NCBI RefSeq assembly: GCF_029919115.1 | Contig: NZ_CP123990.1 | Span: forward strand, 3,932,501-3,996,500 | Length of the DNA: 64,000 nt | Direction of reading: 5' to 3' | Source: Variovorax paradoxus | Lineage (GTDB): Bacteria; Pseudomonadota; Gammaproteobacteria; Burkholderiales; Burkholderiaceae_C | Shown: positions 18,285 through 28,414 of the stretch, piece by piece | How positions within the stretch are numbered: position 1 is the first letter of the stretch | How the letters are laid out: the number at the start of each line of letters is the position of its first letter | Notes under the pieces: generated by a model | What the model was told of the DNA's origin: nothing | Seen by the model: only the letters and a program-made list of their open reading frames with translations | The model's database searches: none | Position numbers and translations under genes: made by a program

Positions 18285-18689
18285 TCAGATGCGGCGACGC
18301 TTCTGGGGACGGCAGCCGTTGTGCGGAACGGGCGTCACGTCGGCAATGGAATTGATCCGGATGCCGAGCGCAGCCAGTGCGCGCACCGACGATTCGCGAC
18401 CGGGGCCGGGGCCCTTGATCTCGACGTCGAGGTTCTTGATACCTTGCTCGACAGCAGCACGGCCGGCAACTTCGGAAGCAACCTGCGCAGCGAACGGCGT
18501 CGACTTGCGCGAGCCCTTGAAGCCCTGGCCACCCGACGAAGCCCACGACAGGGCGTTGCCCTGGCGATCGGTGATCGTGATGATGGTGTTGTTGAACGAG
18601 GCATGCACGTGGGCGATGCCGTCCGCAACGTTCTTGCGAACCTTCTTGCGAACGCGCTGTGCGGCGTTGTTTGCAGGTGCTTTAGCCAT
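18285..18689 (-). CDS. rpsK: 30S ribosomal protein S11
   Basis: 134 residues. The core [45 protein letters not shown] and the end [16 protein letters not shown] are diagnostic of uS11, which lines the platform of the small subunit near the E-site codon. It lies 12 bases after rpsM in the alpha operon and is followed by a terminator-like hairpin before rpsD. Confidence 0.99.
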   Translation of the reverse strand: MAKAPANNAAQRVRKKVRKNVADGIAHVHASFNNTIITITDRQGNALSWASSGGQGFKGSRKSTPFAAQVASEVAGRAAVEQGIKNLDVEIKGPGPGRESSVRALAALGIRINSIADVTPVPHNGCRPQKRRRI

Positions 18690-18701
18690 GCTGGTCTATC
18701 C

Positions 18702-19067
18702 TTATTTCTTCAGGGACTGCGCAGCCTTGCGCGGACCCTTGCGGGTGCGGGCATTGGTGCGCGTGCGCTGGCCGCGCATCGGCAGGCCGCGACGGTGACG
18801 GAAGCCGCGATAGCAGCCGATGTCCATCAAACGCTTGATGTTCATCGTCGTCTCGCGACGCAGATCGCCTTCGATGGTGAACAAGGCAATCTGGTCGCGG
18901 ATCTTTTCGAGATCGGCGTCAGTCAGGTCCTTGATCTTCTTCGAATATTCGATGCCGCTCGCTTCGCAGATTTGACGGGCGCGCGTGCGACCGATGCCGA
19001 AGATGGCGGTCAGGCCGATTTCAGCGTGCTTGTGCGGCGGAATGTTGATGCCAGCAATACGTGCCAT
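18702..19067 (-). CDS. rpsM: 30S ribosomal protein S13
   Basis: 121 residues. [39 protein letters not shown] with the helix-hairpin-helix, then [29 protein letters not shown], are typical of uS13. The protein sits in the head of the 30S subunit and contacts the P-site tRNA through its basic tail. It lies 23 bases after rpmJ and opens the alpha part of the transcription unit. Confidence 0.99.
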   Translation of the reverse strand: MARIAGINIPPHKHAEIGLTAIFGIGRTRARQICEASGIEYSKKIKDLTDADLEKIRDQIALFTIEGDLRRETTMNIKRLMDIGCYRGFRHRRGLPMRGQRTRTNARTRKGPRKAAQSLKK

Positions 19068-19090
19068 GTGCGTCCTCTAATACTCTTCAA

Positions 19091-19204
19091 TCAACCCTGG
19101 CGCTGCTTGTGGCGCGGGTCGGTGCAAATCACACGCACCACACCTTTACGGCGGATGACCTTGCAATTACGGCAGATGGTTTTGACCGAAGCCGAAACTC
19201 TCAT
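19091..19204 (-). CDS. rpmJ: 50S ribosomal protein L36
   Basis: 37 residues, starting [21 protein letters not shown] and ending DPRHKQRQG. Cys-x-x-Cys, a third Cys and a His mark the zinc-binding (C+) form of bL36. The gene is short but unmistakable, lying between secY and rpsM as in most proteobacteria. Unlike in many relatives, no infA gene separates it from secY: the gap is only 75 bases. Confidence 0.97.
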   Translation of the reverse strand: MRVSASVKTICRNCKVIRRKGVVRVICTDPRHKQRQG

Positions 19205-19279
19205 TTCATTCTCCTAAAACTGTTTAACGTGGCGGTACACCGCCCACACCCAATATTCTCAATACTGAAACTCACGGCC

Positions 19280-20593
19280 CTACGATGTCTTGAAGTTGGC
19301 CTTCTTCAGCAGCGATTCGTACTGCTGGGACATCATGTAGTTTTGCACCTGGGCCATGAAGTCCATCGTGACGACCACGATGATCAGCAGGGAGGTACCA
19401 CCGAAGTAGAACGGTACGTTGTACTTCAGGATCAGGAACTCGGGCAGCAGGCAGACGAAGGTGATATACACCGCGCCGGCCAACGTCAGGCGAACCAGAA
19501 TCTTGTCGATATAGCGAGCGGTCTGGTCACCCGGGCGAATGCCAGGAATGAAAGCACCACTCTTCTTCAGGTTGTCGGCCGTTTCCTTGCTGTTGAACAC
19601 GAGTGCCGTGTAGAAGAAGCAGAAGAAAACGATCGCGGCAGCGTACAGCAGCACGTAGATCGGCTCGCCCGGGCGCAGTGCGCTGGCAATGTCCTTGATC
19701 CAGCGGAAACCGCCTTCACCGGTGCTGAACCAGCCAACCACCGTTGCGGGCAGCAGGATGATCGACGAGGCGAAGATCGGCGGAATCACACCGGCCATGT
19801 TCAGCTTCAAGGGCAGGTGCGACGACTGGCCGCCATAGACCTTGTTGCCAACCTGGCGCCGCGCATAGTTCACGAGGATCTTGCGCTGGCCGCGTTCGAC
19901 GAACACCACGAAGTAGGTGACCAGCACCACGATCGCGATGATGAAGAGCGCAACGATCGGGTTCATTGCACCGGTGGTCACCAGCGAAGCGAGACCGCCG
20001 ATGGCGCTTGGCAGACCGGCCGCGATACCTGCAAAGATCAGGATCGAGATGCCGTTGCCCAGGCCACGCTCGGTGATCTGCTCGCCAAGCCACATCAGGA
20101 ACATCGAACCGGCCGTCAGGCTCACCATCGCGGTCAGGCGGAAGCCGAAACCGGGGGAGTTGACCAGGCCGGCAGACGACTCGAGCGCCACTGCGATGCT
20201 GAACGACTGGAACAAGGCCAGACCGAGTGCGCCATAGCGCGTGTACTGCGTGATCTTGCGACGGCCAGCCTCGCCTTCCTTCTTCAATTGCTCGAAGGTA
20301 GGAACCACGTAGGTCATCAACTGCATGATGATCGACGCCGAGATGTACGGCATGATCCCCAACGCGAACACGGTGAAGCGCGACAGCGCCCCGCCCGAGA
20401 ACATGTTGAACAGGCTCAGAATGCCGCCCTGCTGGCCCTGGAACAACGCAGCCAGCTGGTCCGGGTTGATGCCCGGCACAGGAATGTGCGCGCCGATCCG
20501 ATAGACCACGAGCGCGAGCAGCAAAAAGACGAGCCGGCGGCGGAGGTCGCCGAACTTGCCTGTTTTTGCGATCGTTGCCGCGTTAGTTGCCAC
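19280..20593 (-). CDS. secY: Preprotein translocase subunit SecY
   Basis: 437 residues with ten predicted membrane segments. Family motifs visible are [15 protein letters not shown] near residue 37, [14 protein letters not shown] near 78, the cytoplasmic loop [22 protein letters not shown] near 215 that contacts SecA and ribosomes, and YYALVFN-like [30 protein letters not shown] near 325. It forms the protein-conducting channel of the inner membrane with SecE and SecG. It sits in its normal place between rplO and rpmJ. Confidence 0.99.
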   Translation of the reverse strand: MATNAATIAKTGKFGDLRRRLVFLLLALVVYRIGAHIPVPGINPDQLAALFQGQQGGILSLFNMFSGGALSRFTVFALGIMPYISASIIMQLMTYVVPTFEQLKKEGEAGRRKITQYTRYGALGLALFQSFSIAVALESSAGLVNSPGFGFRLTAMVSLTAGSMFLMWLGEQITERGLGNGISILIFAGIAAGLPSAIGGLASLVTTGAMNPIVALFIIAIVVLVTYFVVFVERGQRKILVNYARRQVGNKVYGGQSSHLPLKLNMAGVIPPIFASSIILLPATVVGWFSTGEGGFRWIKDIASALRPGEPIYVLLYAAAIVFFCFFYTALVFNSKETADNLKKSGAFIPGIRPGDQTARYIDKILVRLTLAGAVYITFVCLLPEFLILKYNVPFYFGGTSLLIIVVVTMDFMAQVQNYMMSQQYESLLKKANFKTS

Positions 20594-20619
20594 GAAGAAC
20601 TTCTTTCAGTCCAGTGTGA

Positions 20620-21051
20620 TCAGGCGATGCTGCCGCCGGCTGCTTCGATCGCAGCCTTGGCACCAGCGGTTGCGCCCACGCCCGTCAGCTTGACGGCCTT
20701 GGTGAGTTCACCGGTCTTGACGATCTTGACGACCTTGGCGAGCTGGCCCACGAGGCCGGCTTGCTTGAGCGCCAGGATGTCCACTTCGGCCAGGCCGAGC
20801 TGCTCGAGGGCAGTCAGCGTGACTTCGGCGTTGAACTTCAGCAGGTGCGACTTGAAGCCACGCTTCGGCAGGCGACGCTGCAGCGGCATTTGACCGCCTT
20901 CGAAGCCGACCTTGTGGAAACCGCCTGCGCGCGACTTCTGACCCTTGTGACCGCGACCTGCGGTCTTGCCGATACCGGAGCCGATACCGCGGCCAACACG
21001 GCGCTTGGCGTGCTTGGCGCCGGCTGCCGGCTTGATGCCATTGAGTTCCAT
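20620..21051 (-). CDS. rplO: 50S ribosomal protein L15
   Basis: 143 residues. [44 protein letters not shown] is the Gly/Lys/Arg-rich uL15 start, followed by [20 protein letters not shown]. It binds 23S rRNA late in assembly of the large subunit. It lies 11 bases after rpmD and 26 bases before secY. Confidence 0.99.
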   Translation of the reverse strand: MELNGIKPAAGAKHAKRRVGRGIGSGIGKTAGRGHKGQKSRAGGFHKVGFEGGQMPLQRRLPKRGFKSHLLKFNAEVTLTALEQLGLAEVDILALKQAGLVGQLAKVVKIVKTGELTKAVKLTGVGATAGAKAAIEAAGGSIA

Positions 21052-21062
21052 ATCAGTCTCTC

Positions 21063-21248
21063 TTACAGAACTTTGACCAGATAACTGATCTTGTTGATCA
21101 TGCCGCGCACCGCGGGGGTGTCTTGCAGCTCGCTCACGCTGTTGAGCTTGCGCAGGCCGAGGCCACGCACGGTCGCGCGATGCGATTCCTTGGTGCCAAT
21201 CGGGCTCTTGACCAATTGCACCTTGAGGGTTTGTTGTTGCGTCGTCAT
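21063..21248 (-). CDS. rpmD: 50S ribosomal protein L30
   Basis: 61 residues, the short bacterial uL30 form. [52 protein letters not shown] matches the family throughout. It lies between rpsE and rplO in the spc order, with a 35-base gap after rpsE. Confidence 0.98.
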   Translation of the reverse strand: MTTQQQTLKVQLVKSPIGTKESHRATVRGLGLRKLNSVSELQDTPAVRGMINKISYLVKVL

Positions 21249-21283
21249 TTGAATGCTTCCTTCAGCCTTGCGAGAGCTTGCGC

Positions 21284-21802
21284 TCAGGCGAAGATTTCTT
21301 CGACGGTCAGGCCGCGCTTGGCAGCCACTTCGGACGCGGTCGTCGAGTTCTTCAACCCGTCGAGCGTGGCGCGAACCATGTTGTAGGGGTTCGATGAACC
21401 ATGGCTCTTGGCCACGATGTCGGTGATGCCCATGACTTCGAACACGGCGCGCATCGGGCCGCCGGCGATGATGCCGGTACCCTTCGGTGCGGGGATCATG
21501 ACGACCGAAGCGGCGCCGTGATGACCCGTCACGCGGTGATGCAGCGTGCCGTTCTTGATCGAGATCTTGGCCAGGTTGCGACGGGCTTCTTCCATCGCCT
21601 TTTGTACGGCAGCAGGCACTTCCTTCGACTTGCCCTTGCCCATGCCGACGCGGCCTTCGCCGTCGCCCACGACGGTGAGTGCTGCGAAACCGAGGATACG
21701 ACCACCCTTCACCACCTTGGTGACGCGGTTGATCGCGATCATCTTCTCGCGCAAACCGTCTTCAGGGCCTTCGTTCTGCGTTCTTGCTTGAATCTTTGCC
21801 AT
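21284..21802 (-). CDS. rpsE: 30S ribosomal protein S5
   Basis: 172 residues. The double-stranded RNA-binding part ([57 protein letters not shown]) and the C-terminal [43 protein letters not shown] are typical of uS5, which helps decoding accuracy and mRNA entry. It lies 18 bases after rplR. Confidence 0.99.
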   Translation of the reverse strand: MAKIQARTQNEGPEDGLREKMIAINRVTKVVKGGRILGFAALTVVGDGEGRVGMGKGKSKEVPAAVQKAMEEARRNLAKISIKNGTLHHRVTGHHGAASVVMIPAPKGTGIIAGGPMRAVFEVMGITDIVAKSHGSSNPYNMVRATLDGLKNSTTASEVAAKRGLTVEEIFA

Positions 21803-21820
21803 TTTGAATCTCGTGTCCGG

Positions 21821-22189
21821 TTAGAACTGCAGACCGGCTTCGCGGGCCGCCTCGGCCAGCGCCTTGACGCGGCCGTGGTACGCAAAACCTGCGCGGTCGA
21901 AGGCGACCTTCTCGACGCCGGCAGCCTTCGCCTTTTCAGCGATGCGCTTGCCGATGGCCGTTGCAGCGGCGGCATTGCCACCCTTGCCCGAGCCGCCGAG
22001 TGCCGTGCGCACTTCGGCTTCGGCCGTCGATGCGGTGGCAATCACCTTGGTGCCGTCGTCGGAGATGACGGTGGCATAGATGTGCAGGTTGGTGCGATTC
22101 ACCGTCAGACGGGCCACGCCCTGCGTCGCGATGCGGATGCGGGTCTGGCGCGAGCGGCGAAGACGCTGTGCTTTTTTGGTCAACATCAT
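21821..22189 (-). CDS. rplR: 50S ribosomal protein L18
   Basis: 122 residues. [47 protein letters not shown] and the end [26 protein letters not shown] identify uL18, which binds 5S rRNA together with L5. It lies 11 bases after rplF. Confidence 0.99.
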   Translation of the reverse strand: MMLTKKAQRLRRSRQTRIRIATQGVARLTVNRTNLHIYATVISDDGTKVIATASTAEAEVRTALGGSGKGGNAAAATAIGKRIAEKAKAAGVEKVAFDRAGFAYHGRVKALAEAAREAGLQF

Positions 22190-22200
22190 TTTGCTGCCCC

Positions 22201-22734
22201 TTACTTCTTCTTGGTCTCTTTGATCACGATCTTCTCGTCCGAATAACGGATGCCCTTGCCCTTGTAAGGCTCAGGCGGACGAACAGCGCGGATCTCAGCG
22301 GCGATTTGACCAACGCGCTGACGGTCAGCACCCTTGATCACGATTTCGGTCGGGGTCGCGGTGGCCACCGTGATGCCTTGCGGCATGTCGATGTTGACCG
22401 GGTGCGAATAACCGACTTGCAGGTTCAACTTGTTGTTGGACGCTGCGGCCTTGTAGCCGACGCCGACCAGGTTGAGCTTCTTCTCGAAGCCCTTGGTCAC
22501 GCCAACCACCATGTTGTTCACCAGCTGACGGATCGTGCCGCTCATTGCGTTCGCTTCACGCGATTCGTTGGCGGGCTCGAAGTTCAGCTTGCCGTCATTG
22601 CTGACGATCTTGACCAGTGCGTTGCGTGCGAGGTTGAGCGTGCCGCCCGTACCCTTGACGCTGATCTGGTCTTCCTTGATCGACACATCCACGCCTGCGG
22701 GGATGGTGATCGGCATTTTTCCTACTCGGGACAT
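22201..22734 (-). CDS. rplF: 50S ribosomal protein L6
   Basis: 177 residues with the duplicated uL6 fold. [19 protein letters not shown] and the C-terminal [43 protein letters not shown] are diagnostic. It contacts the sarcin-ricin loop region near the GTPase centre. It lies 24 bases after rpsH. Confidence 0.99.
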   Translation of the reverse strand: MSRVGKMPITIPAGVDVSIKEDQISVKGTGGTLNLARNALVKIVSNDGKLNFEPANESREANAMSGTIRQLVNNMVVGVTKGFEKKLNLVGVGYKAAASNNKLNLQVGYSHPVNIDMPQGITVATATPTEIVIKGADRQRVGQIAAEIRAVRPPEPYKGKGIRYSDEKIVIKETKKK

Positions 22735-22758
22735 TTCAGTTACTCCTCGATGTCTCGG

Positions 22759-23154
22759 TTAGGCGACGTAGCACAGCACTTCGCCACCGACACCGGTAGC
22801 GCGCGCCTTGCGGTCGGTCATCACGCCCTTGGGGGTGGTGACGATCGCAACACCGAGGCCGTTCTGGACTTGCGGAATGGAAGCACTGGCCTTGTAGACG
22901 CGCAGGCCGGGGCGGCTCACGCGCTCGATGCGCTCGATGACCGGACGGCCAGCGTAGTACTTCAGGGTAATGACGAGTTCGGACTTGCCGTCTTCGGTCT
23001 TGACCTGGAAACCGTCGATATAGCCCTCGTCCTTCAGGACCTGCGAGATCGCGATCTTCACCTTGGAAGACGGGACCGACACAGTGGGCTTCGCCACCAT
23101 CTGCGCGTTACGGATACGCGTCAGCAGGTCGGCAATGGGATCACTCATGCTCAT
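22759..23154 (-). CDS. rpsH: 30S ribosomal protein S8
   Basis: 131 residues. [32 protein letters not shown] and the end [34 protein letters not shown] mark uS8. In E. coli S8 represses the spc operon by binding near the rplE start. I did not find an obvious copy of that rRNA-like structure here by eye. It lies 20 bases after rpsN. Confidence 0.99.
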   Translation of the reverse strand: MSMSDPIADLLTRIRNAQMVAKPTVSVPSSKVKIAISQVLKDEGYIDGFQVKTEDGKSELVITLKYYAGRPVIERIERVSRPGLRVYKASASIPQVQNGLGVAIVTTPKGVMTDRKARATGVGGEVLCYVA

Positions 23155-23174
23155 GTTGTTTGCTCCTGCCTGGC

Positions 23175-23480
23175 TTACCAGCTGGCCTTGGTGACACCGG
23201 GGATGTCGCCATTGAAAGCCAGTTCGCGGATCTTGGCGCGGGCCAGACCGAATTGACGGAAGGTGCCACGGGGGCGACCGGTGATTTCGCAGCGGTTGCG
23301 CTGACGCGTGGGGTTCGCGTTGCGCGGGAGCTTTTGCAGGCCCAGGCGGGCAGCAGCGCGCTCTTCGTCGCTCTTCTTCACGTCGTTGGAAATTGCCTTC
23401 AGTTCCGCGTGCTTCGCAGCGTACTTGGCGACCAGCTTGTCGCGCTTGAGTTCGCGCTGGATCAAAGATGCTTTAGCCAC
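23175..23480 (-). CDS. rpsN: 30S ribosomal protein S14 (zinc-free form)
   Basis: 101 residues, the long form of uS14. The end [51 protein letters not shown] is standard. The Cys-x-x-Cys pairs of the short zinc form are absent; only one Cys is present. It binds the 30S head. It lies 8 bases after rplE. Confidence 0.99.
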   Translation of the reverse strand: MAKASLIQRELKRDKLVAKYAAKHAELKAISNDVKKSDEERAAARLGLQKLPRNANPTRQRNRCEITGRPRGTFRQFGLARAKIRELAFNGDIPGVTKASW

Positions 23481-23488
23481 AGATCACC

Positions 23489-24028
23489 TCAGTTCTTGAA
23501 CGGGAAACGGAAACCAGCGAGAAGCGCCTTGGCTTCTTCGTCGGTCTTGGCCGTCGTCGTGATGCTGATATTGAGACCGCGCAGGGCATCGACCTTGTCG
23601 TATTCGATCTCGGGGAAAATGATCTGTTCCTTGACGCCGATGTTGTAGTTGCCACGGCCGTCGAACGCACGGCCGGAGATGCCGCGGAAGTCGCGAACAC
23701 GCGGCAGCGCGATGGTCACGAAACGGTCCAGGAACTCATACATCTGCACGCCACGCAGCGTGACCATGCAGCCGATAGGTTGGTTTTCGCGGATCTTGAA
23801 ACCGGCGATAGCCTTCTTCGACTTGGTGACCACGGGCTTCTGGCCGGCGATCTTGGTGAGGTCGGCAACAGCGTTGTCGAGAACCTTCTTGTCGGCGACA
23901 GCTTCACCCACACCCATGTTCAGGGTGATCTTGGTGAGGCGGGGGACCTGCATCGGCGACTTGTAGCCGAACTTTTCCGTCAGGTCTTTCGCGATCTTTT
24001 CGCGATAGTGTTGTTGGAGACGTGCCAT
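23489..24028 (-). CDS. rplE: 50S ribosomal protein L5
   Basis: 179 residues. [75 protein letters not shown] and the later [39 protein letters not shown] identify uL5, which carries 5S rRNA into the large subunit. It lies 11 bases after rplX. Confidence 0.99.
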   Translation of the reverse strand: MARLQQHYREKIAKDLTEKFGYKSPMQVPRLTKITLNMGVGEAVADKKVLDNAVADLTKIAGQKPVVTKSKKAIAGFKIRENQPIGCMVTLRGVQMYEFLDRFVTIALPRVRDFRGISGRAFDGRGNYNIGVKEQIIFPEIEYDKVDALRGLNISITTTAKTDEEAKALLAGFRFPFKN

Positions 24029-24039
24029 GTGAGTACCTC

Positions 24040-24372
24040 TTAGGCGAACTTGATTTCGTCGCCGCTGGACTTGAAGACGCGAACAGCCACGCGCTTGCCG
24101 TCAGCACCCTGGGTGATCTTGATGCCCACGCGATCGGCCTTGCCGGTCGCGGCATTGAAGATCGCCACGTTGGATTGGTGGATGGGCATGGTCTTCTCGA
24201 CGATGCCGCCGGTCGTACCCTTGAGGGGGTTCGGCTTGGCGTGCTTCTTGACGATGTTCACGCCCTCGACGACGAGGTGCGAATCGTCCTTGCGCAGCGA
24301 GACGACGCCGCGCTTGCCTTTGTCGCGCCCGGCCAACACGATGACCTGGTCGCCTTTGCGAATCTTGTTCAT
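24040..24372 (-). CDS. rplX: 50S ribosomal protein L24
   Basis: 110 residues. The KOW motif is at the start ([24 protein letters not shown]), followed by [38 protein letters not shown]24 initiates 50S assembly. It lies 13 bases after rplN. Confidence 0.99.
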   Translation of the reverse strand: MNKIRKGDQVIVLAGRDKGKRGVVSLRKDDSHLVVEGVNIVKKHAKPNPLKGTTGGIVEKTMPIHQSNVAIFNAATGKADRVGIKITQGADGKRVAVRVFKSSGDEIKFA

Positions 24373-24385
24373 GGCGTTGTTGTCC

Positions 24386-24754
24386 TTACAGAACTTCGGG
24401 GGCCAGCGACACGATCTTCATGAACTTTTCGGTGCGCAGCTCGCGCGTCACCGGTCCGAAGATGCGGGTGCCGATCGGCTCCAGCTTGGCGTTGAGCAAC
24501 ACGGCTGCGTTGCCATCGAATTTGACGAGGGAGCCGTCGGCGCGACGGATGCCCTTGGCGGTGCGGACCACCACTGCGCTGTAGATCTCGCCCTTCTTGA
24601 CGCGACCACGCGGAGCGGCTTCCTTGATGCTGACCTTGATGACGTCGCCCACGCTGGCATAACGCCGCTTGGAGCCACCGAGCACCTTGATACACAGGAC
24701 GGACTTCGCGCCTGTGTTGTCGGCCACTTCGAGCCGGGATTCAGTTTGGATCAT
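24386..24754 (-). CDS. rplN: 50S ribosomal protein L14
   Basis: 122 residues from the ATG at 24754. [65 protein letters not shown] is the full uL14 start. The frame stays open further upstream to 24907, but the extra residues have no L14 character. This is the first gene of the spc block. The usual upstream neighbours rpsQ and rpmC are absent, and a promoter with perfect -35 lies 144-172 bases before the ATG. Confidence 0.99.
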   Translation of the reverse strand: MIQTESRLEVADNTGAKSVLCIKVLGGSKRRYASVGDVIKVSIKEAAPRGRVKKGEIYSAVVVRTAKGIRRADGSLVKFDGNAAVLLNAKLEPIGTRIFGPVTRELRTEKFMKIVSLAPEVL

Positions 24755-24831
24755 TGCTAGTAGTTCCCAACTTGTACCGATGCGCCTCCAGGAGGGAGAC
24801 GCTGCGGTCAGTCTTGGGCCCGTCGTCTGCA

Positions 24832-24892
24832 CCTCGAACCACTCGAGGCACTTCCGCTTTGGGCTGAAAGCTTCGCCTTTTTGAAGCGAAGC
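24832..24892 (-). promoter_or_regulatory. Hairpin-rich leader of the rplN operon
   Basis: The predicted 5' untranslated region holds a stem GCTTCGC/GCGAAGC (24870-24892), a stem CCTCGA/TCGAGG (24832-24848) and, nearer the gene, a CCTCC-A-GGAGG element. Such structure may host autoregulation by a ribosomal protein, but no known target shape is recognised. Confidence 0.4.
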
Positions 24893-24897
24893 CAGCG

Positions 24898-24926
24898 ATT
24901 GTGGCACGCAGGCAAAAGGCTGTCAA
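24898..24926 (-). promoter_or_regulatory. Promoter of the spc-alpha ribosomal operon
   Basis: On the minus strand TTGACA (24921-24926) is followed after exactly 17 bases by CACAAT (24898-24903). The expected start near 24891 leaves a leader of about 137 bases before rplN. This agrees with the spc block being detached from the S10 operon. Confidence 0.7.
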
Positions 24927-24969
24927 CTGCCTTCTGGCCCGGAAATGCGCTGGAACTAGACTTGGCGGC

Positions 24970-26148
24970 GTGCGCACCTTTATTCCAGACCCGCAGGAAG
25001 CCCAATCACCCGCGCGTCGCCGGCTGCTGCTGGCCGGCGTAGCCGCCGCTTTCGCTGGCTCGGGACTGTGGGGCTGCGGAAGTCCGGCGATGCCGCTGCC
25101 AGGGGCGGGACGACTGCGCCGCATCGCGGAGGCCCACTGGCCGCACCGGCTGAATATACAGGGCACGACGGCGGGCGGTCTTTCCGGCATTGACTACGAC
25201 GTTGAAAGAAGCGAGTACTTGCTACTCAGCGATGACCGATCTGACTTGAGCCCCGCACGTTTCTATACCGCCTCGTGGCCCGCGCCCTGGGCGCAGGCGC
25301 CCGCCCCGAAAGATGTGGTTCAGCTGCAACGACCCGGCGGCGGGCCTTGGCCCGACCGGCGCCGCGCCGACCCGGGCACCCCTGTGGCAGACCCCGAATC
25401 GCTGCGCGTGCGGCCAGGGGCCGGCACCCTGCTCTGGGTGAGCGAAGGGGATGTCCTGCGCGGATTCGGTCCCGCCCTCTATGAATCGGCACGCGATGGC
25501 CGCCTGCTTCGCGAATTCCCGCTGCCGGCCATGTTCACTCCCGATCCGGCGCGGCAGCGAGGCCCGCGCGACAACCTGGGTTTCGAGGGCTTGGCGGTGA
25601 CGCCGGACGGCCGCCATGCCTGGCTCGCGATGGAAAACGCCCTGATCCAGGACGGCCCGGTTCCCACCACCCAGGCGGCCGGAGGCCCTTGCCGGCTGAC
25701 CCAGGTCGACCTGGAAACCGGTCGGGCCGTTTGTCAGATAGCCTACGTTCCCGACCCGATTCCGCTGCGGCCGCTCCTCCCCGGCAGCCATGCGGACAAC
25801 GGCATCAGCGAGATCCTGATGCTCGACAACGACCGCATGCTGGTGCTCGAGCGCGCCTACGCCACCGGCGCCGGAAACTCGCTGCGCCTCTACGAGATCG
25901 AAATCCGCGACGCGACCGATGTGCTGAATACCGACGTGCTCGCCACAGGCAACCACCGGCCGGCGCCAAAAGAGCTGGTCGCCGACTTCGCCTCGCTCGG
26001 CCTTTCGCGCCTGGACAACACCGAAGGCCTTTGCTGGGGCCCGGCCTTGCCGGACGACAAACGCATGCTGGTCGTGGTGAGCGACGACAATTTCAACCCG
26101 CTGCAGACAACCCAGTTCGCGGCATTCGAATACACCGACCGACCATGA
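24970..26148 (+). CDS. Esterase-like/phytase-like domain lipoprotein
   Basis: 392 residues from the GTG at 24970. An ATG at 24901 in the same frame would add 23 residues but overlaps the rplN promoter region. The N terminus has a twin-arginine-like RRRLLLAGVAAAFAGSG followed by a lipobox LWGC, so a membrane-anchored periplasmic protein is likely. The body matches the phytase-like/esterase-like beta-propeller family: GGLSGIDYDVERSEYLLLSDDRSD near residue 75 and NLGFEGLAVTPDGRHAWLAMENAL near 202. Substrate unknown. The stop overlaps the proC start. Confidence 0.8.
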   Translation: MRTFIPDPQEAQSPARRRLLLAGVAAAFAGSGLWGCGSPAMPLPGAGRLRRIAEAHWPHRLNIQGTTAGGLSGIDYDVERSEYLLLSDDRSDLSPARFYTASWPAPWAQAPAPKDVVQLQRPGGGPWPDRRRADPGTPVADPESLRVRPGAGTLLWVSEGDVLRGFGPALYESARDGRLLREFPLPAMFTPDPARQRGPRDNLGFEGLAVTPDGRHAWLAMENALIQDGPVPTTQAAGGPCRLTQVDLETGRAVCQIAYVPDPIPLRPLLPGSHADNGISEILMLDNDRMLVLERAYATGAGNSLRLYEIEIRDATDVLNTDVLATGNHRPAPKELVADFASLGLSRLDNTEGLCWGPALPDDKRMLVVVSDDNFNPLQTTQFAAFEYTDRP

Positions 26149-27002
26149 CCATCGCCGTCACTTTCCTGCCCCGCACCGCGCCGGCACCGCTTCCTCCCGT
26201 CGCCTTCATCGGCGGCGGCAACATGGCCAGCGCCATCATCGGCGGCCTCATCAAGCAGGGCACGCCCGCCGACGCTTTCGAGGTGGTCGAACCGTTCGAA
26301 GAAGCCCGCCAGAAGCTGGCGCAGTCCTTCGGCATCATCGCGCAGGCCGAGGCGAGCGAAGCCCTCTCGCGCTGCGCGGTGGTGGTGTGGGCGGTCAAGC
26401 CGCAGACCTTTGCGGAAGCCGCCCGTCCGGTGCGCGCCTTTGCCGAAAACGCATTGCACCTGAGCGTCGCGGCGGGCATTCCATCGGACAGCATCGCACG
26501 CTGGCTCGGCAGCGAGCGCGTGGTGCGCGCCATGCCCAATACGCCGGCGCTGGTCGGCCAGGGCATGACCGGTCTCTACGCGCGGCCCGGCGTGGACGCT
26601 GCCGACCGCGCACTGGTCGCGCAATTGCTGGCGCCCACCGGCGAGCTGCTCTGGGTCGACGACGAGGCCGCGCTGGACGCGGTCACGGCCATGTCCGGTT
26701 CGGGTCCTGCCTATGTGTTCTATTTCATCGAGGCGATGGCCGAGGCCGGCGTCGAAATGGGCCTCTCGTCCGATCAGGCCCTGCGTCTGGCGGTCGGCAC
26801 CTTCACCGGCGCCTCGGCGCTGGCGCACAGCGCCACCGAGCCGCCATCGGTGCTGCGCGAACGCGTGACGTCGAAGGGCGGAACGACCTATGCGGCTCTT
26901 GCGTCGCTCGAAGGCGCCGACGTCAAGGCGAAGTTCAAGGCCGCCATTCGCGCGGCCCAGCAGCGCGCCGCCGAACTGGGCGACGAATTCGGCCGCGCCT
27001 GA
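26145..27002 (+). CDS. proC: Pyrroline-5-carboxylate reductase
   Basis: 285 residues from the ATG at 26145, which overlaps the previous stop (ATGA). The NAD(P) motif FIGGGNMASAIIGGL is near residue 18, and the family signature is visible as VVRAMPNTPALVGQGMTGLYA near 127 and TAMSGSGPAYVFYFIEAMAEAGVEMGLSSDQA near 182. It catalyses the last step of proline synthesis. The N terminus is about 12 residues longer than usual (TFLPRTAPAPLPP), so a later start is possible but none has a better ribosome site. Confidence 0.96.
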   Translation: MTIAVTFLPRTAPAPLPPVAFIGGGNMASAIIGGLIKQGTPADAFEVVEPFEEARQKLAQSFGIIAQAEASEALSRCAVVVWAVKPQTFAEAARPVRAFAENALHLSVAAGIPSDSIARWLGSERVVRAMPNTPALVGQGMTGLYARPGVDAADRALVAQLLAPTGELLWVDDEAALDAVTAMSGSGPAYVFYFIEAMAEAGVEMGLSSDQALRLAVGTFTGASALAHSATEPPSVLRERVTSKGGTTYAALASLEGADVKAKFKAAIRAAQQRAAELGDEFGRA

Positions 27003-27008
27003 GTCTCG

Positions 27009-27476
27009 TCAGGCCGGCAATGCGCGCGGCCCGAGGAAGACCAGCCACTCGGCCGCGAGCGTGACGGTGCCGTCCTCGAGCTCGAGCAGCACCTCCTCCT
27101 TCAGCAGGAAGCTGTCGCCAGGCTTGGGCGTCACTTCAAGAATGCGCACCCGCGCCCGGAAGCGCGCACCCACCGGCATCGGCCTGACAAAGCGCAACCG
27201 GTCGAATCCATAGTTCAACGCGTGGTTCGCATCGAAGGGCAGCAGCGTCCGCATGGCCTCGCCGGTCAGCCGGATCAGGTGCGACACCTGGAAGAAGCCC
27301 GGGACGATCGTTCCGCCGTAGTTCGCCTCGCGTGCGGCGCGCTCCGGGTCGAGATGGATCCATTCGCCCTCGCCGTCGCCCGACAGTGCCGCGTACCGGT
27401 CGACCATCTCCTGCGTGATGAGATGCCAGCCGGACAGGCCTTCCTGGCCGATCTTGTGCGTCAGGCGTTCGAGCAT
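27009..27476 (-). CDS. MaoC-like hotdog-fold dehydratase
   Basis: 155 residues. HLITQEMVDRYAALSGDGEGEWIHLDPERAAREANYGGTIVPGFFQVSHLIRL follows the hydratase-2/MaoC pattern in which Asp and His of D-x-x-x-x-H-x-D act on enoyl-thioesters; here the GGTIVPGF segment replaces the usual TIAHG. Single hotdog domain, cytoplasmic. It lies 16 bases after ubiA on the same strand and converges on proC with six bases between stops. Substrate unknown. Confidence 0.85.
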   Translation of the reverse strand: MLERLTHKIGQEGLSGWHLITQEMVDRYAALSGDGEGEWIHLDPERAAREANYGGTIVPGFFQVSHLIRLTGEAMRTLLPFDANHALNYGFDRLRFVRPMPVGARFRARVRILEVTPKPGDSFLLKEEVLLELEDGTVTLAAEWLVFLGPRALPA

Positions 27477-27492
27477 GGTGCGTCCCGTCTGT

Positions 27493-28353
27493 CTAGCGGA
27501 TGGCGTAGCCGGCCGCGATGCCGGCGAACACCGTGAAGCCGAGCCAGTGGTTCAGCCGGAAGGCCTTGAAGCACCCGTCGCGCGTGCGGTCGCGAATCAG
27601 CCGCCAGTGCCACCCCGCCTGCGCCGCGGCAATGGCAATGGCTGCGAAAAACACCGCACCCAGCCCCCGGCTGGCACCGGCCCAGGCCCAGACCGCCAGG
27701 AACATGCCGTAGCTCGCCATGATCGCGGCCACGTCGAAGCGGCCGAAGGTGATGGCCGAGGTCTTCATGCCGATCTTGAGGTCGTCGTCGCGGTCGACCA
27801 TGGCGTATTCGGTGTCGTAGGCCAGCACCCAGAACAGGTTCCCGGCGAGCAACCAGGCGGCAAACACCGGCACGGTGGACTGCACCGCCGCAAACGCCAT
27901 CGGAATACCGAAGCTGAAGGCAATGCCAAGCACCGCCTGGGGAACCGAGACGAAGCGCTTGGCAAACGGATAGACCAGCGTGATGGCCAGCGCCGCGAAC
28001 GACCACAGCACCGTCACCCGATTGGTCGTGAGCACCAGCGCAAAGGCCAGCAACGCCAGCACCGCGCCCAGCACCAGCGCCTCCCTGACCGAGACCGCCC
28101 CGCTGGTGACCGGCCGCTGCGCGGTTCGTTTCACATGGCGGTCGAAGTCCCGATCGGCCACGTCGTTGACGCAGCAGCCCGCGCTGCGCATCAGGATGGT
28201 GCCCAGCACGAACACGGCCAGCAGGTGCCAGCCTGGCCATCCCCCGGCCGCAAACCAGAGGGCACCCAGCGTGGGCCACAGCAGCAACAGCCAACCGGCG
28301 GGACGGTTCCAGCGAATCAGGTCGAGATAAAGCGCAAAACGGCGGGCAAGCAT
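27493..28353 (-). CDS. ubiA: 4-hydroxybenzoate octaprenyltransferase
   Basis: 286 residues with eight to nine membrane helices. The two Asp-rich prenyl-diphosphate motifs are [19 protein letters not shown] near residue 63 and [20 protein letters not shown] near 184. The N-terminal [24 protein letters not shown] is the UbiA start. The enzyme prenylates 4-hydroxybenzoate in the inner membrane in ubiquinone synthesis. No ubiC is adjacent; a MaoC-like gene follows. Confidence 0.96.
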   Translation of the reverse strand: MLARRFALYLDLIRWNRPAGWLLLLWPTLGALWFAAGGWPGWHLLAVFVLGTILMRSAGCCVNDVADRDFDRHVKRTAQRPVTSGAVSVREALVLGAVLALLAFALVLTTNRVTVLWSFAALAITLVYPFAKRFVSVPQAVLGIAFSFGIPMAFAAVQSTVPVFAAWLLAGNLFWVLAYDTEYAMVDRDDDLKIGMKTSAITFGRFDVAAIMASYGMFLAVWAWAGASRGLGAVFFAAIAIAAAQAGWHWRLIRDRTRDGCFKAFRLNHWLGFTVFAGIAAGYAIR

Positions 28354-28414
28354 GCGGCAGGCAAAAAAAGAGCGGCCATTGTGCCGCTCTCGGGGTTCGG
28401 GTTTGCGTGCCCGC

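Noticed and set aside
19061..20893. 610-codon frame opposite secY, rpmJ and rplO
   Set aside because: It runs through three certain genes in antisense and has no family pattern. Its Gln/His/Arg-rich content is a mirror effect.
24755..24907. N-terminal extension of rplN
   Set aside because: L14 begins at [10 protein letters not shown] in all bacteria. The upstream part contains the leader hairpins.
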